From positions 93,370,029 to 93,434,028 of the forward strand of contig OY726566.1 of the NCBI GenBank assembly GCA_963383645.1: a stretch of 64,000 bases of DNA, read 5' to 3'. Both the position numbers and the translations under genes were made by a program. The notes beneath the pieces were generated by a model. The model was given only the letters and a program-made list of their open reading frames with translations. It did not search any database and was not told the DNA's origin. The first letter of the stretch is position 1; every line of letters begins with the position of its first letter. The DNA is from Muscardinus avellanarius (Eukaryota; Chordata; Mammalia; Rodentia; Gliridae). Below, piece by piece: positions 1-10,880 of the stretch.

Positions 1-226
1 TTCTTGCTCAATCATTCTCATTCCTTATCTCATCTGGGACTTGAATGCCTTAACACCATCTTTTCATTGCAGTGAAATATTAGAAATATTTTGATTGTGA
101 ACTTTAATTTGAGAGTTTAAGACATAAGGTTAGAATGAAGTAGTTTCTCTGGCCACACATATTTAGCTACTCTACTTAAATTTATTAAATTCTTATGACT
201 TTTGTACCTAGCTAAACTTCATGGGT

Positions 227-664
227 TGTTATGGCTAAATGGAGAATATCCTGTGAGGAGCTCATGTATTCGTGTTGTTCAGAGTTGATATAATTTTGTC
301 AGGAGGGCTGCAATCTCATAGGTAGGTAAACACATTGTTTTGGAGTTACAGGTGGTAACACAGGCAGATGGGTCAAGGTTGGACAAGGAGGGCCCCTGGG
401 GGGGTGTGACCTTAGGGCTGTGCTTTTGCCTTTGAACCGCCTATTTTGCTTGGCTCTCTTGCTCGGGTTCCCATGATGTGAGAGCAGAGCCTCCTTCTCT
501 CCCTCTGTCTGATTTCTGCCGCAGTGCCCTGAACTTCAAAGACCTGGCCTGAAACGGACTAATCCCCAAGATCTCCAACAAAACCATGAGCAAATAAATC
601 TCCTTTCCTCTGTGTTGAGGGTCAGTTGCTTGGGATTATAGCCGTGAGAATTTTGACTGAGACA
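227..664 (+). mobile_element. MaLR-like solo LTR
   Basis: The block opens with TGTTATGG and a 'GCTCATGT' segment and closes with GACTGAGACA. Between them lie a pyrimidine-rich centre, a CCATGATGTGAG motif near 471 and an AAATAAATCTCCTTTCCTC polyadenylation-like region near 593. This order of motifs is typical of ERVL-MaLR long terminal repeats. No internal retroviral coding sequence flanks it, so it reads as a solo LTR. No clear 5-bp target duplication was found. The family name is from recollected consensus features and not from a database search. Confidence 0.6.
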
Positions 665-2379
665 GAAGAAATGAAGTTCTTTAAATGAAGAAAAAAAAGT
701 TCATTTCTTCTCCTTTAAGAGAAATCAAGATTCTGTATACTGATAATGGTAAATAGGCAATATGTCCTTTCCACAGGAAAAGAGAAAGTGCCTTTTTTAT
801 ACCCATATATGGGCAACCACATGTCTAATGATAATTAGCCTGTTTGGAAACAATATCAAAACCGTAGGTCTTTGGTGTAAGATAACTGGGGCAATCCACA
901 GAGGCTATAACTGATAGGTCCTTTTGCTCAAGTTCTAGGCACTTTAAAGGTCATTGAGAAAGACTAAATAATCTATTAATTTTTACTAGGGCACCCATTT
1001 ACATGTCTTTTTTGAAATCAACATGAAATCTCATTTCCACTCAAAATGCAAAGTGCTGTATAATATCACTACACAAAATGCCCTAAGTCGTTGCATTTTT
1101 AAATGACTTTGAGGCAGGCTTTCAGGCCTGTCCTTACTGCATGTGTTCAGCATCTCAGATTGGGTTATTGCCATATGAACACAGTAGTGGGAAAAATAAA
1201 TTTATGTCAGCCTGAGTTCTACTTCTGCATTTATTATTTGAACTGCTCATAACCTTTTCCTAGGTCAGTGACCATCTTGCAGACTTGGTTGTATTCATAT
1301 ATGTCAGAGAATAAAAAATGCTTTCTTCTTGAGTTTCATGCTAAGTTAAATGCTACTTTTCCATTTGCAATAGTAATCTAAAATTATTTACCTGCTTTGG
1401 AATTCATATACTACAAATTTATCAGAGGAAAACTGTCAGATGAGTGTACATTTTTGTGCTACTTGTCTATTGTTCATTAAAGTAGTTGCTTTGAGGTCCT
1501 CGGCAAAAATAAAGTGTTTTGAAGGAAAGGTAGAAAAGAGGGGAGAAAGGTCAGGTGGTCCCTATCTAATCTGCCATCCTGCATCTGGCACCAACTGGCC
1601 TCGTGGCAGTTTCTGCTAGACCTTGAAAAATTACAGTCACCCCCCACCCCCACACTTTCTATGCTCTTTCCTCCACTCAATCTTGGTGGAATTGGTTACC
1701 ATGGACAAGTAGAGCAGCATTATTTAAAACAAGAGCAATAGTATCTGCCTAGCAGTGAGCAAAGGTATGACAAAACCTCTTGTCCTTTATGGGGAAATAC
1801 TATCTTGATTTATAAAATAGATATTTCAACAAAAATAGATATTTCTATAGACCAATATTTCTTTCTATGACTTACTCAAAATGGAAAGTGAAACTCCAAG
1901 TTATATAAATGAAAAGAATCTTTTCATATCATCACTAGTCATGCCAGTCTAAATCATGGGAGTCAAAAATCTTATATAACTATCACAATTTTGATGAGTG
2001 ATTAAAGATGATCATATATAGGTTTAATAATCTCAGGCTACTGAATTTTGCGATGATAGGTTTTGCCTTTGGGCGGCTGTATTCAGTCTGAGGCCTTGGT
2101 TGCTTGGTCAGATCTTGTTTTCTCAGATGAGTATTTCAGAAGTCTTACACCCTTTCTTGTTGAAAAGCTTAAGGCAGAGAGAACTCAACAGGAGTGCAGA
2201 GAATCCTTCACTTACATTCTCAGTTACTCCAAGTCCACTGAAAGATCTCAGTCAAACCAAGCTTTGGTAGAAGCAAAAGACAAAATGATAAACCCACATC
2301 TGAAAAATAGTTTAGTGAGGCACATTTCAAACAGAACCTCTTTTATCCTAATTCTTCTGGTGCCTTCTTTGCAGAGTAC
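665..2379. other. Unique AT-rich DNA, no gene seen
   Basis: AT-rich sequence without recognisable repeats apart from short A-runs. A C-rich run lies near 1638-1652. Short reading frames here have no family resemblance. The stretch may hold very old repeat relics that cannot be recognised by eye. Confidence 0.5.
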
Positions 2380-2600
2380 CCCCAATTCATTCATTCATTC
2401 TTTTATTCATTCATTCAGTCAGTCAGTCAATCACGCAGCAAATATTTATGGAGTGCCTCCTGTATACATATTTCCCCAGGCTCTATAGATAAACATCAGT
2501 CGATACAATAAATAAAATCTCTACTTTTTTAGAGTTTACATTCTATAGGGAACAGACATTAATAATATCATAGTTATTATTTTTTAGTGAATCATAAAAT
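2380..2600 (+). mobile_element. L2-type LINE 3' relic
   Basis: A (TTCA)n run is followed by 'AAATATTTATGGAGTGCCTCCTG', a 'GGCTCTATAGATAAACA' section and 'AGAGTTTACATTCTATAGGG'. This is the usual order in the 3' part of LINE2 (tissue of 'gagtgcctactatgtgcca... gagcttacattcta'). The copy is old and diverged. Confidence 0.65.
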
Positions 2601-2679
2601 ATATATAAAATGTCAACTGGTAAAAAGTGCTATTAAGATATATAATGTGGGCCAAGGGATTTACTAAGAAAATAACCTC

Positions 2680-2899
2680 TAGTTAGGTGTGGTGCCTATA
2701 ATCCCAATAAGTGGGAGGCTGAGATGGAAGGATTACAAGTTCTTGGTCACCCTTAGCAACTTATAGCAAAGCCCTCCACATCTTAGTGAGACCCTTTTTC
2801 AAAATAAAGAATAAAATAGGGCTGGGGCAATAGCCCAAAGATGCAATGCCCTGGTTTCTATCCCCAATACCACAAAACAAAACTAAACAAACAGAAATA
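2680..2899 (+). mobile_element. B1-ID composite SINE, diverged
   Basis: The 7SL-like head ('ggtgtggtgcctataatccca... gggaggctgagat') is followed by an A-rich linker and an ID-like tail ('gggctggggcaatagccc... ccccaatacca'). It is an older copy than its neighbour and has lost several diagnostic bases. Confidence 0.85.
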
Positions 2900-2907
2900 A
2901 TAGGGGG

Positions 2908-3146
2908 GGCCAGGCGTGGTGGTGCCCGCCTGTAATCCCAGCATTTGGGAGGCGGAGACTGGAGGATCACTGTTCCCAGACAGCCTCAGCTACTTAGTGA
3001 GGCCCTTTGCAACTCAGTGAGACCCTGTTTTAAAATATAAAAAGACTAAAAAATAGAGCTGCTGGTGCAGCTCGGAGGAGGAACAATGCCTCTGGGTACC
3101 ATCCCCAATGCCACAAAAAACAAAACAAAACAAAAAAAAAAAAACC
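2908..3146 (+). mobile_element. B1-ID composite SINE
   Basis: The start GGCCAGGCGTGGTGG is intact and B-box-like 'GTAATCCCAGCATTTGGGAGG' spacing is kept. The linker holds 'GACCCTGTTTTAAAATATAAA', the ID-like tail ends 'ATCCCCAATGCCAC', and an A-rich tail reaches about 3144. It lies directly behind another composite on the same strand. Confidence 0.9.
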
Positions 3147-3251
3147 CAGGGATCTCTGAAGATAGCACATGAAAAAAAGCCAAAGGAAATGTGAGAATAA
3201 TTCAGACATTCTTGGAGACAGATGTTGTTGGACATAGGGGCAAAGAAATGG

Positions 3252-3348
3252 GCTTGCTAAGTTGCCGAAGCTGGCCCTAAACCTGCAATCCTCCTGTCTC
3301 AACCTCTCAAGTACTGGGATTAACAGGCATGCTCCATCATGCCTGGCT
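3252..3348 (-). mobile_element. Partial B1-type SINE head
   Basis: Reverse-strand copy of the 7SL-like head only. 'CTGGCC... CTGCAATCCTCCTGTCTCAACCTC' is followed by 'GTACTGGGATTAACAGGCATG' and ends 'GCCTGGCT'. The ID-like part is missing, so the insert is truncated or was cut by later rearrangement. Confidence 0.8.
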
Positions 3349-3445
3349 AATTTAAATTTAAATAACAACATGTAGCAGTGGCTAGCATGTTGGACAACTC
3401 AGCTTTACATCTTCAGTGGTAAATCTTTTAGGTTTTGCATTTTTA

Positions 3446-3883
3446 AGGCTTGAATCTGGAATATCCCCCAGAATTTCATGTGTTCAGAGGTTAAGTGGTT
3501 GGTAACTGATTGGATCTTGAGAACCCTGACCTATCAGTGGGTTATTCTATTCATGACTAAATGAACTACTACTGGGAGGTAGGACCTTGTTGAAAGGAAT
3601 ACTTCGCTCGGGGTATGCCCGAAAGGGTTCTCTTCTTCTCTCTTCCTTTTCCTCTTCCTCTCTCCCTCCCTCCTTCCCACTCTCTGGCTGCTATGAGCTG
3701 AGCAGCTTTTTTTTTTTACCATGCCCTTCCACCATGATGTTCTGCTTTGCCTCAGGACCAAAGAAGTGGAGCTGGTTGACCACAGATTGTACCTTTGAAA
3801 CCATGAGCCAGAATGAACCTTTTCTCCTCCTAGATGCTTGTATCGAGTATTTTCATCACATTAACTAAAAGCTGACTAACACA
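3446..3883 (+). mobile_element. MaLR-like solo LTR
   Basis: Starts near 'TTGAATCTGGAATATCCCCC' with 'TTTCATGTGTTCAGAGGTTAAG', passes a pyrimidine-rich promoter-like part at 3630-3680 and 'CCACCATGATGTTCTGC' at 3730, and ends 'AAAGCTGACTAACACA'. The end matches the mammalian MaLR LTR pattern, as do the LTRs at 40.7 and 60.9 kb. No internal ERV gene flanks it. A short frame inside (3587-3868) is a by-product of the LTR. Confidence 0.7.
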
Positions 3884-4568
3884 TGCATGTCATTGGATCC
3901 TTCAACCATATGTAATTAATGAGCATGGTTGTAATGCAATAAAACTTCCTTTATTTGTGGGTCAGATTTGGCACAAGGGCTCTAGTTTGCTGATTGCTGC
4001 TGTGAATGAGAAATAATAACCAGACTATACTTAAAAGGGAGAGTTGGCAGGACTTATTTGTAAATTGGATGTGCAGTGTTAAAGAATCAAAGAACTTGAA
4101 GATGTTTGATCTCTGCATTTGGTAAAATGCAGTTGCCATTTTCTGAGATGGGAAAGAGCTAGATAAGGAACAGATTTGGGAAGAGGAACTGAGTTGAATT
4201 TGGCCTTGTCAAGCTTAAGATATTTATTAGCCATCCAGAAGGAGTTTAGGAGAAAGATCTGTGCTGCAGATGTCTATTTTATAGTTATCAAAAATAACTA
4301 AATATAAGAGTTTGGTTAAAAAGATGGGTTAGAGGACTGATTTGTGGCATACTTCACAGAAGTACAAAAGAAAACAGATTAGGAGCACAAAAGAAAACTG
4401 TGAGGAAGAGTGAGAGAAACCACAAATTATGTCTTAGCAGCTGAATTAAAGTGTGTCAAGGAGGGATTCATCACGAGCTAACCATATGCCGCTTAGGGCA
4501 TAGTAAGCACGGGTATTTGTGTTGAGTCATGTATCATCAGACCCTATACTGGCTTCTGTTGAGTTGTA
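3884..4568. other. Unique DNA, no gene seen
   Basis: Mixed AT-rich sequence. I recognise no repeat, no convincing reading frame and no regulatory signature. Confidence 0.45.
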
Positions 4569-4875
4569 ATATATAGCTCCCTCCCACTCAGAGGCCTTTA
4601 ATGGCTCCCCATTGCCAGTTCCTTGACTGAGAATTTTTATTTTAATATGGCTGTGAGTCCATCAGAAGCCCTTCTTCATAGGTTTCCAACATGCCCTGCA
4701 ATTTGGCCTCTCTCTCTTTACTCGTTCTATGTAAATCCTTTACATGAGGAATGCCATTTCATCTTTTCGATGGCCGTTGAAACTTGCACTTACTCTCTGG
4801 AGCCAATTCAAATGCCTTTCCTCCAGAGGTGCTTTTGCCTCCTTCCAGTCATCTTTTCTAATTCATCTATCCTCG
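4569..4875 (+). mobile_element. Probable L2 LINE fragment
   Basis: 'AATGGCTCCCCATTGCC', 'CATGAGGAATGCCATTTCATC', 'GAGCCAATTCAAATGCC' and 'TGCCTCCTTCCAGTCA' occur in the order expected for the conserved end of LINE2 ORF2 and its 3' region. The overlapping 102-codon frame (4623-4931) is best explained by this relic. Confidence 0.5.
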
Positions 4876-5014
4876 TTCGTCCTGGATCCACGGATGTGTG
4901 TTTCAGTCTACACTTAATTTCAGTTGTTTAATTCACAAGTGATATGCTAGACCCCAGAGGAGAGGTGTGTGAGACCGTGGTGGAATGATTGTGAGCAGGG
5001 GGAATGGTATTAAA

Positions 5015-5155
5015 CTTACCTGGTTTAAATACCAGTTCTTCCATTTACTGATTTTACTACGGTAACAAAATCTTAGATGCTTCATTTCTTTATCTGTAAG
5101 TTAAGATAAATCAAGTTTCATGGGAATTAGGTGAGACAGTCCGGTTAAGTTTATT
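5015..5155 (+). mobile_element. MIR SINE relic
   Basis: 'CTGGTTTAAATACCAGTTCTTCCA' is followed by 'CTTCATTTCTTTATCTGTAAG' and 'GGGAATTAGGTGAGA', the MIR core order. Heavily diverged, as expected for an ancient mammalian element. Confidence 0.65.
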
Positions 5156-5159
5156 CATT

Positions 5160-7464
5160 TATTGCACTTACTGTATGTGAGGTTAAAGCTAACATTTTTT
5201 CAAAGTAAATGATTCAATAACCAAGTTTGTACAGGGAAAAGTCATTAAGAATGTTGTTGTCGCCCATGTTTTTACATCTCTTACAGTGTTTACCACGTCC
5301 CTTCGCTTATACCCATTCTTCGATCATTCACAATGAAGAGGTTAAATGCTAAGCTCTACCCATTAAGTTAATTACAGTTGAGTCTCGCTCTGCTCACTTT
5401 ACATTCCCTGTTGAAGGTCTTTTAAATTGTTGCCACTCAGCAGTTTATTAACTTGATAGGAGTACATGATCATCTGATTCTTCCTTTGCCCCACAGGCTA
5501 CTTTTCCTGTGGCTCAACAGATTCACAGAGTGAGAAGGAGTTGCAGCCAAAGTCAATATTTATAACTTTATCATTAGACCTTAAAACATTCCGTGAAGAA
5601 TTCATGGCAGCGTATGAGGTGGAGAAAGGGAGAGTTACATGGGGAGCCAAACATCTGGTTAATGGCTCTGTGAACCTCAGGCAGCAAGAAGCATAGTTGC
5701 TCTTCCCTGGAAGTAACTGCTCGGAAGTCATCTTGAAAGGATTGTTTCCGTGACAGTATATGCTAGGAAACATTTATTGAGACTTTCCATTGATATTGTC
5801 ACATAGTGTTTACTGAAGACAGCTTTTTATTTCAGAACCGTAGAGAACACTGAGTTATAGGCTGTCTTAAACCTTTTTGAACACACTGAATCAATCAGAG
5901 TGCCTTTGTTTGTTGGATTTCAGTTGGATTGTCTGTCTTTCACTTGGAAAATAGTTGAGTTTTTTTTTAATTTTGTCTTGATATTTAGTGCTAATTTCTC
6001 TTACTTAATTGCCTTCTATTTCTATTTTATATTGTGTTCCATGATAACAAGATAAAATTCTTCTGTCAATTCCTTTGGGGCTCTTAACCCATTCTTCTAT
6101 TAGATAGTTTAGAATCACTTCTATGTACAAGTCATAATACTAAGACCTTTAAGCCCATCTAATCCAATCACCCTCCTAAACATGATCTTTTCTCTCATTT
6201 CCTTCTATCTTGAATTTCATCTGTCCTAATACTTAGAACTCTACTTACACCAAACTTTCCACTTTTTGAGGAAACCATTTCATCTTTCAACAAAATTGCC
6301 ATTAGAAAGCTGTTTTAGTACAAAATACCTCCCAGTTATACCTGTCTGATCCAGTTCTGCCTGTGGCTTCTTAAGGAAATTGTCTAATCCATCCTCCACA
6401 AAACAGTCTTTCAAATGTTTGAATGACAGGAAAATAGTTCTATTCTGTAAACCCTGTTGGTTCTCAGATAATGTTGGTTATTGACGAATTTACCTTCTTT
6501 TATTTTTCCTTAGAATTTAATTTCAAGGAAAGCTAAAAACAACAAAGACAAAAAAAAAAAAAAACCTCAATTGCAAACTAAAAACTTGGGATAGGCTGTA
6601 AGAAGAAATGAGAAATGAGTGACAGATGCCTTGGTTCATCTCTATTGAATAAATATATAATTATGCCATTTTATTTAAAAATTTTACATTTTTCAAAAGA
6701 CAGTAATTGCAATAGTGCATTGAATAATTATTAAAGCAGTGCTATTTGTCACTAATCGATGGGTTTGGATGCAGCATGTTGGCCTAATACACAAATCTTG
6801 CAAAGTCCTCTTTGAGGGCCTGAGGGAAGGGAGAAACACATGAAAGATGCTGCCAGGTAAATACTTATTTAGCCAGGATGAGGCAGGACTGTCAATTCTC
6901 TGTATATCAGGGAGTAATGAAAAGATCTTATTGTTCTTCCTATGATTGAAATGTTATTATTCATCATGGCTGTAAAGGAGTATTTACTTACAGGATATCT
7001 TCTTGGGTCCTTGGGGAATAGTGAGAATTTTTTCTCAGGCTTTCTTTATGTTATTTTTCTCTTTAGTTAGTTTTAGAATACTATTCCACATTTCATTTTA
7101 TGAGCCTTCTTTCTCTAATCTTCATACTCATATTTGTATTATAATTTTTAAAAGAAGGGAGAGTCACAATCAACTCTGGTGATTCTCCTTTTCTAAATGT
7201 CCCGTGTATTCAGAAGATAAATTCTTCTCTCACTACAGAGGACTAAGAAAACTTTCTTTTCTAGATCTAAAATAGCCTCGCTTCTTGGTCAAAGGAAGAA
7301 GATTAATTAACTCTTCATCTGGAAACCTCCCAGAGCAAGATATAAAGTAATTGACCTTTAGAAATTAAATGTTATAGCATTTAGATGAATAATCATTGGC
7401 TACTGTGATTACTTTTCTTAGATTTGGGTGAAGGGAATAAGAGACGTAGGCTTTTGACCAAATA
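5160..7464. other. Long unique AT-rich stretch
   Basis: About 2.3 kb with no SINE or LINE that I can recognise. It has a short A-run at 6551-6563 and runs of T and A elsewhere. The 91-codon reverse frame at 5498-5773 shows no domain, signal peptide or conserved motif. Confidence 0.5.
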
Positions 7465-7480
7465 AAAGCATCGCTTTGTG

Positions 7481-7567
7481 GCTGGGGACGTAGCTCAGTG
7501 GTAAAGCATTTGCCTAGCATACTTAAGGCCTTGGGTTTGATCCCCAACACCACTAAATAAGTAAATG
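7481..7567 (+). mobile_element. Free ID element (tRNA-derived SINE)
   Basis: A near-complete ID element. 'GGCTGGGGACGTAGCTCAGTGG' contains the A-box and 'GGGTTTGATCCCCA' the B-box of the internal RNA polymerase III promoter, followed by a short A-rich tail. Imperfect 13-bp target duplications flank it: AAAGCATCGCTTT at 7465 and AAAGCATAGCTTT at 7568. This is the best-preserved free ID copy in the window. Confidence 0.93.
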
Positions 7568-7580
7568 AAAGCATAGCTTT

Positions 7581-8274
7581 AATTTTCTGTCACTCTAATT
7601 CTGGTACTATTTTTTTTTAACAACCATGAAATCCGGAAGGTTTAAAAACAAGCAAATAAAATAAGAAAGCACCTTCTAATTCCTAGATATAGCCCAAACA
7701 TCTTCTTAGGGAGATTCTCTCTTCTCTAGGTAGTATAAAGGAGATGATTGGAAACTGGGTAATAATTGACAGGGACTATATGTGAATCTTGTTAAATGGA
7801 TTGGAAATTCAATTCTCTACTTAGAGATCTTTTAAGAGAAATGATAGATGCAAGCAAGCAGGGTCCCAAATATGGAGTCTTGGAAGTAACTATCTCTAAT
7901 GACCCTTGGCTGAAATGTTCTAATTTGCCCTTATTCTTTTGACAAATGATAAATTGGTAAGATTATACTAATGATGATGTTATATCTGCTGAAGAAGGCT
8001 CTAGGAAAAAAAAATAGCTTTTTGATATAATCAAAGTCAGTTTGGTGAGCAGCTAGCCATTTCAGATTTAGCAGGTCCTATTTTTTTTGTCCAAATGCCT
8101 CTTTGGCCATATTTATGAGATCATTTGTTTTAAATCTATCTGTCTCCTTTTTCATTCCTTTCTCTGTTATTTGCTAACATCTAAGCAAAGGAAAAGGGGC
8201 ATCCCTGTGTCTGTGGAGTTGACAGTCCAAAACATTTGGAAAGAAGTGTCCCAAAACACCAGTACTGAGTATTA
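7581..8274. other. Unique DNA, no gene seen
   Basis: AT-rich sequence with a T-run near 7610 and an A-run near 8006. Nothing recognisable as gene or repeat. Confidence 0.45.
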
Positions 8275-8293
8275 AACTCTTTACAATTGTGAT

Positions 8294-8500
8294 AGCTGGG
8301 CGTGGTGGCGCAGGCTTGTAATCCCAGCGCTTGGGAGGCTGAGACAGGAGGATCGCACAAGTTCGAAGCCAGCCTCAGCTACTTAGTGAGGCTTTCAGCA
8401 ACTCAGTGAGACCCTGTTTCCAAATAAAATATAAAATAGGTCTGGGAGTATAGCCCAGAGGTAGAAAGCCCCTGGGTTCCACCCCCAGTACCACCAAAAA

Positions 8501-8531
<31 letters not shown>

Positions 8532-8553
8532 GTAAATAAATAAATAAATAGAA
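8294..8553 (+). mobile_element. B1-ID SINE with (TAAA)n tail
   Basis: Complete composite: AGCTGGGCGTGGTGGCGC head, 'CCCTGTTTCCAAATAAAATATAAAATAGGTCTGGG' linker, ID-like tail ending 'CCCCCAGTACCACC', then a tail grown into a TAAA tetranucleotide array (8497-8550). AAACTCT..CAATTG-like sequence on both sides (8275 and 8557) suggests an imperfect target duplication. The AT array produces the low-complexity reverse frame here. Confidence 0.92.
8497..8550. repeat. (TAAA)n microsatellite
   Basis: More than ten near-perfect AAAT/TAAA units with one G interruption. It forms the expanded A-rich tail of the adjacent SINE. Confidence 0.95.
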
Positions 8554-8869
8554 AATAAACTCTGCAATTGCACATTTTATTTTTCCTCCCCCCTCTTCCC
8601 TGCAAGTTTTGAATGGAGTAGCTCGTTACTAGATAAATGTTAGTATGGTGAACTTATTTTCTGTGAATACTATGGAAACATTTGCAGAAGTAATATTCTA
8701 CTTTTCTCTATTACATTTCCTTTAATTTCATGAGACTCAGATTTTACTTTAAACATGTATCACACTTAAATAGAAAATCAGCATATTTAACATAGATCAT
8801 CAAACATATTAGTAGATTTCACCCTATAGTAACTTACCATTTGTATAGCAAAATTTCCATCAATATTTG

Positions 8870-9250
8870 GTGTGATTTAAGTATCTTTATTGCTTTGTAT
8901 TATTGTGATAAAATATATCTAACATCAGTTCTACCATCTTAACCGGTTTATTGGACAGTCCAGTGACATTAAAAGCATCCACATTGTTATACAGCATCAG
9001 CATCATCCATCTCCAGGACTTCTTTATCACTCGGGCATTCTACCCTCAAGCTATATCCCAAGCCCTATTTTATTTTGTATTTTGAATCAGAGTCTCAGGA
9101 AATTGCTGAGATTGGCCTTGGACCTGCAATCCTCCTGCCTCAGCCTCCTAAGTAATGGGTTTACAGGAGTACCCACCAAGCCCAGAATTTTCATCTCTTT
9201 ACAGAAGGAAACTCTAAACTCATTGAATAATAAGTCCCTGTCCTCCTTTT
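8870..9250. mobile_element. Old L1M-type fragment split by a SINE
   Basis: 'TTGTGATAAAATATATCTAACAT', 'TACCATCTTAACCGGTTTATTGG', 'CATCCATCTCCAGGACTT' and, beyond the SINE, 'GGAAACTCTAAACTCATTGAATAATAAGTCCC' match the order of a well-known ancient L1M segment. The two halves (8870-9030 and 9186-9250) rejoin if the SINE is taken out. Orientation relative to L1 was not determined. Confidence 0.6.
9031..9185 (-). mobile_element. B1-ID composite SINE
   Basis: Reverse-strand order: ID-like tail ('GGGCATTCTACC... CCAAGCCC'), linker, then '7SL' head 'CTGCAATCCTCCTGCCTCAGCCTCC... GTAATGGGTTTACAGG'. It interrupts the older L1M fragment, so it inserted later. Confidence 0.85.
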
Positions 9251-9269
9251 ATGGCTTTTGATTCGTATT

Positions 9270-9355
9270 TTTTACTTTTTTCTTTCTTTCTTCCTTCATT
9301 CCTTCCTTCCTTCCTTTCTTCTTTTCTTCCTTTCTTCCTTTTTTCTTCCTTTCTT
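9270..9355. repeat. (CTTT/CTTCC)n pyrimidine tract
   Basis: An imperfect polypyrimidine array abutting the 3' side of a reverse-strand L1. The reverse frame of repeated Lys/Arg/Glu codons over it (9220-9435) is an artefact. Confidence 0.9.
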
Positions 9356-9463
9356 TTCATTTGTATCTTTCTAATTGCTAATGATGTTGAGCATTTTTTC
9401 ATGCATTTATTGGCCATTTGAATTTCTTTTTTCATGAACTATGTAGTTCACTTGCCCATTTTT

Positions 9464-9623
9464 AATTGGGTTATTTGTTTTCTTAGTGCTGATTTTCTTG
9501 ATTTCTCTGTGTATTCTAGATATTAGTCCTCTATTGGAGGAGTAATTGGGTTATTTGTTTTCTTAGTGCTGATTTTCTTGATTTCTCTGTGTATTCTAGA
9601 TATTAGTCCTCTATTGGAGAAGT
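9464..9623. repeat. 80-bp tandem duplication inside L1
   Basis: Positions 9464-9543 are repeated at 9544-9623 with a single difference (G at 9540, A at 9620). Other L1 copies in the window have this segment once, so the duplication happened after insertion or in its direct source copy. Confidence 0.97.
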
Positions 9624-10304
9624 AGGTGGCAAAAATCTTCTTCTGTTCTCTTGTCTCTTTGTTGAGGTTCTTCAGTTTCTTTTGCTGTACAGAAGCTCTT
9701 CAGTTTAATCCAATCCCATGTATTGAATTGCCTTTTAGTTTGTTGTGCTTTTGGGTCTTGTTGAGGAGAAAGTTTTTGCCTGTTCCTATATGTTGCAGTG
9801 TTGGACCTATGCCCTCTTCAAGAAGCCTCAAGATCTCTAATCTAATTTCTAAGTCTTTGATCCATCTTGAATTGACTCTTACACAGGATGGGAAAGGGTG
9901 ATTTATTTCCATTTTTCTGCATATGGTTAACCAATTTTGCCAACACCATTTGTTGAACAGGCTATCTTTTTTCCAGTGTATGTTTTTGGCCCCTTGGCCA
10001 AAAATCAGTTGGTTGTAAGTGTGCAGATTTGTTTCTGAGTCTTCTATTCTGCTTCATTGGTCTATGTATCTGTTTTTGTGCCAGTACCATGCTGTTTTTA
10101 TTACTATGGATTTGTAGTATAAAGTCAGGTATTGTGATAATTTCTCCTGCATGGTTTTTGTTGCTGAGAATGACTTTGGCTATTCTGGATATTTTGTTGT
10201 TCCAAATGAATTTAAGGACTGATTTTTCTATGTTTGTGGGGAATGACCTTGGTAATTTAATGGGTATTGCTTTGAATATGTAGATCACTTTTGGAAGTAT
10301 AGCC

Positions 10305-10496
10305 TTTTTTTTTTTTTTTTTGTGGTACTGGGGATAATGGAACCCTTCTACTCCAGGCTACACTTTCAGACCTATTTTTATATTTTATTTGGAAACAGGG
10401 TCTCTTAAGCCAGCAAGACTGGCTTTGAACCAGCACGATCCTCCTATCTTCGCCTCTCAAGTTCAGGGATTACAAGCATGGGCCACCACGCCCAGC
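10305..10496 (-). mobile_element. B1-ID SINE nested in L1
   Basis: A T-run (poly-A on the reverse strand) begins at 10305 and the head ends 'CCACCACGCCCAGC' at 10496. It separates L1 sequence that is continuous in the copy at 28.2 kb. Imperfect target duplications AAGTATAGCC (10295) and AAGGATGGCC (10498) flank it. The linker form 'GGAAACAGGGTCTCTTAAGCCAGC' places it with the GC-rich-linker subfamily. Confidence 0.95.
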
Positions 10497-10880
10497 AAAG
10501 GATGGCCATTTTAATGATACTTATTCTGCCTATCCATGAACATGGAAGATCTTTCCATCTTCTAAGGTCTTCTTCGATTCTTTTTTCAATGTTTTATAAT
10601 TTTCCTTGTAGAGTTCTTTTACTCCCTTGGTTAACTTTATTCCTAAGTATTTTTTTTGTGTGTGTGTGGGATATCCTGAGTTGAAGTGTTTTCTGGATTC
10701 CTTTCTCAGTGGATTTATGGTTGGCATACAGAAAAGCTGTCAATTTTTTCAGACTGATTTGGTATCCAGACACTTTTCTGAATTTGTTGATCAGTTCTCT
10801 AAGCCTTTTGGTTAAGTTTGTTGGGTCTTTGAGTATGGTATCATATCATCTGCAAATAGTGAAAGCTTGAGTTCTTCTTT

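Larger units (their letters stand above)
9360..10880 (-). mobile_element. Reverse-strand L1 ORF2 fragment
   Basis: Read on the minus strand this follows LINE-1 ORF2. Frame pieces include '[21 protein letters not shown]' near 10.6 kb, '[11 protein letters not shown]' near 10.2 kb and '[18 protein letters not shown]' near 9.8 kb, in the correct order. The copy lacks both L1 ends, is broken by stops and frameshifts, contains an 80-bp tandem duplication (9464-9623), and is split by a SINE at 10305-10496. ORF2 would encode the endonuclease/reverse transcriptase of L1; this copy cannot. Confidence 0.93.

Noticed and set aside
2063..2488. 141-codon plus-strand frame with Ser/His/Ile repeats
   Set aside because: Its C-terminal part is the (TTCA)n run and L2 relic. 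No domain or splice signal supports a gene.
7481..7567. A tRNA-like gene (A-box and B-box present)
   Set aside because: It is an ID SINE: flanked by target duplications, with an A-rich tail and without a complete cloverleaf.
9700..9912. 70-codon reverse frame as a candidate small protein
   Set aside because: It is the L1 ORF2 segment with '[17 protein letters not shown]'.
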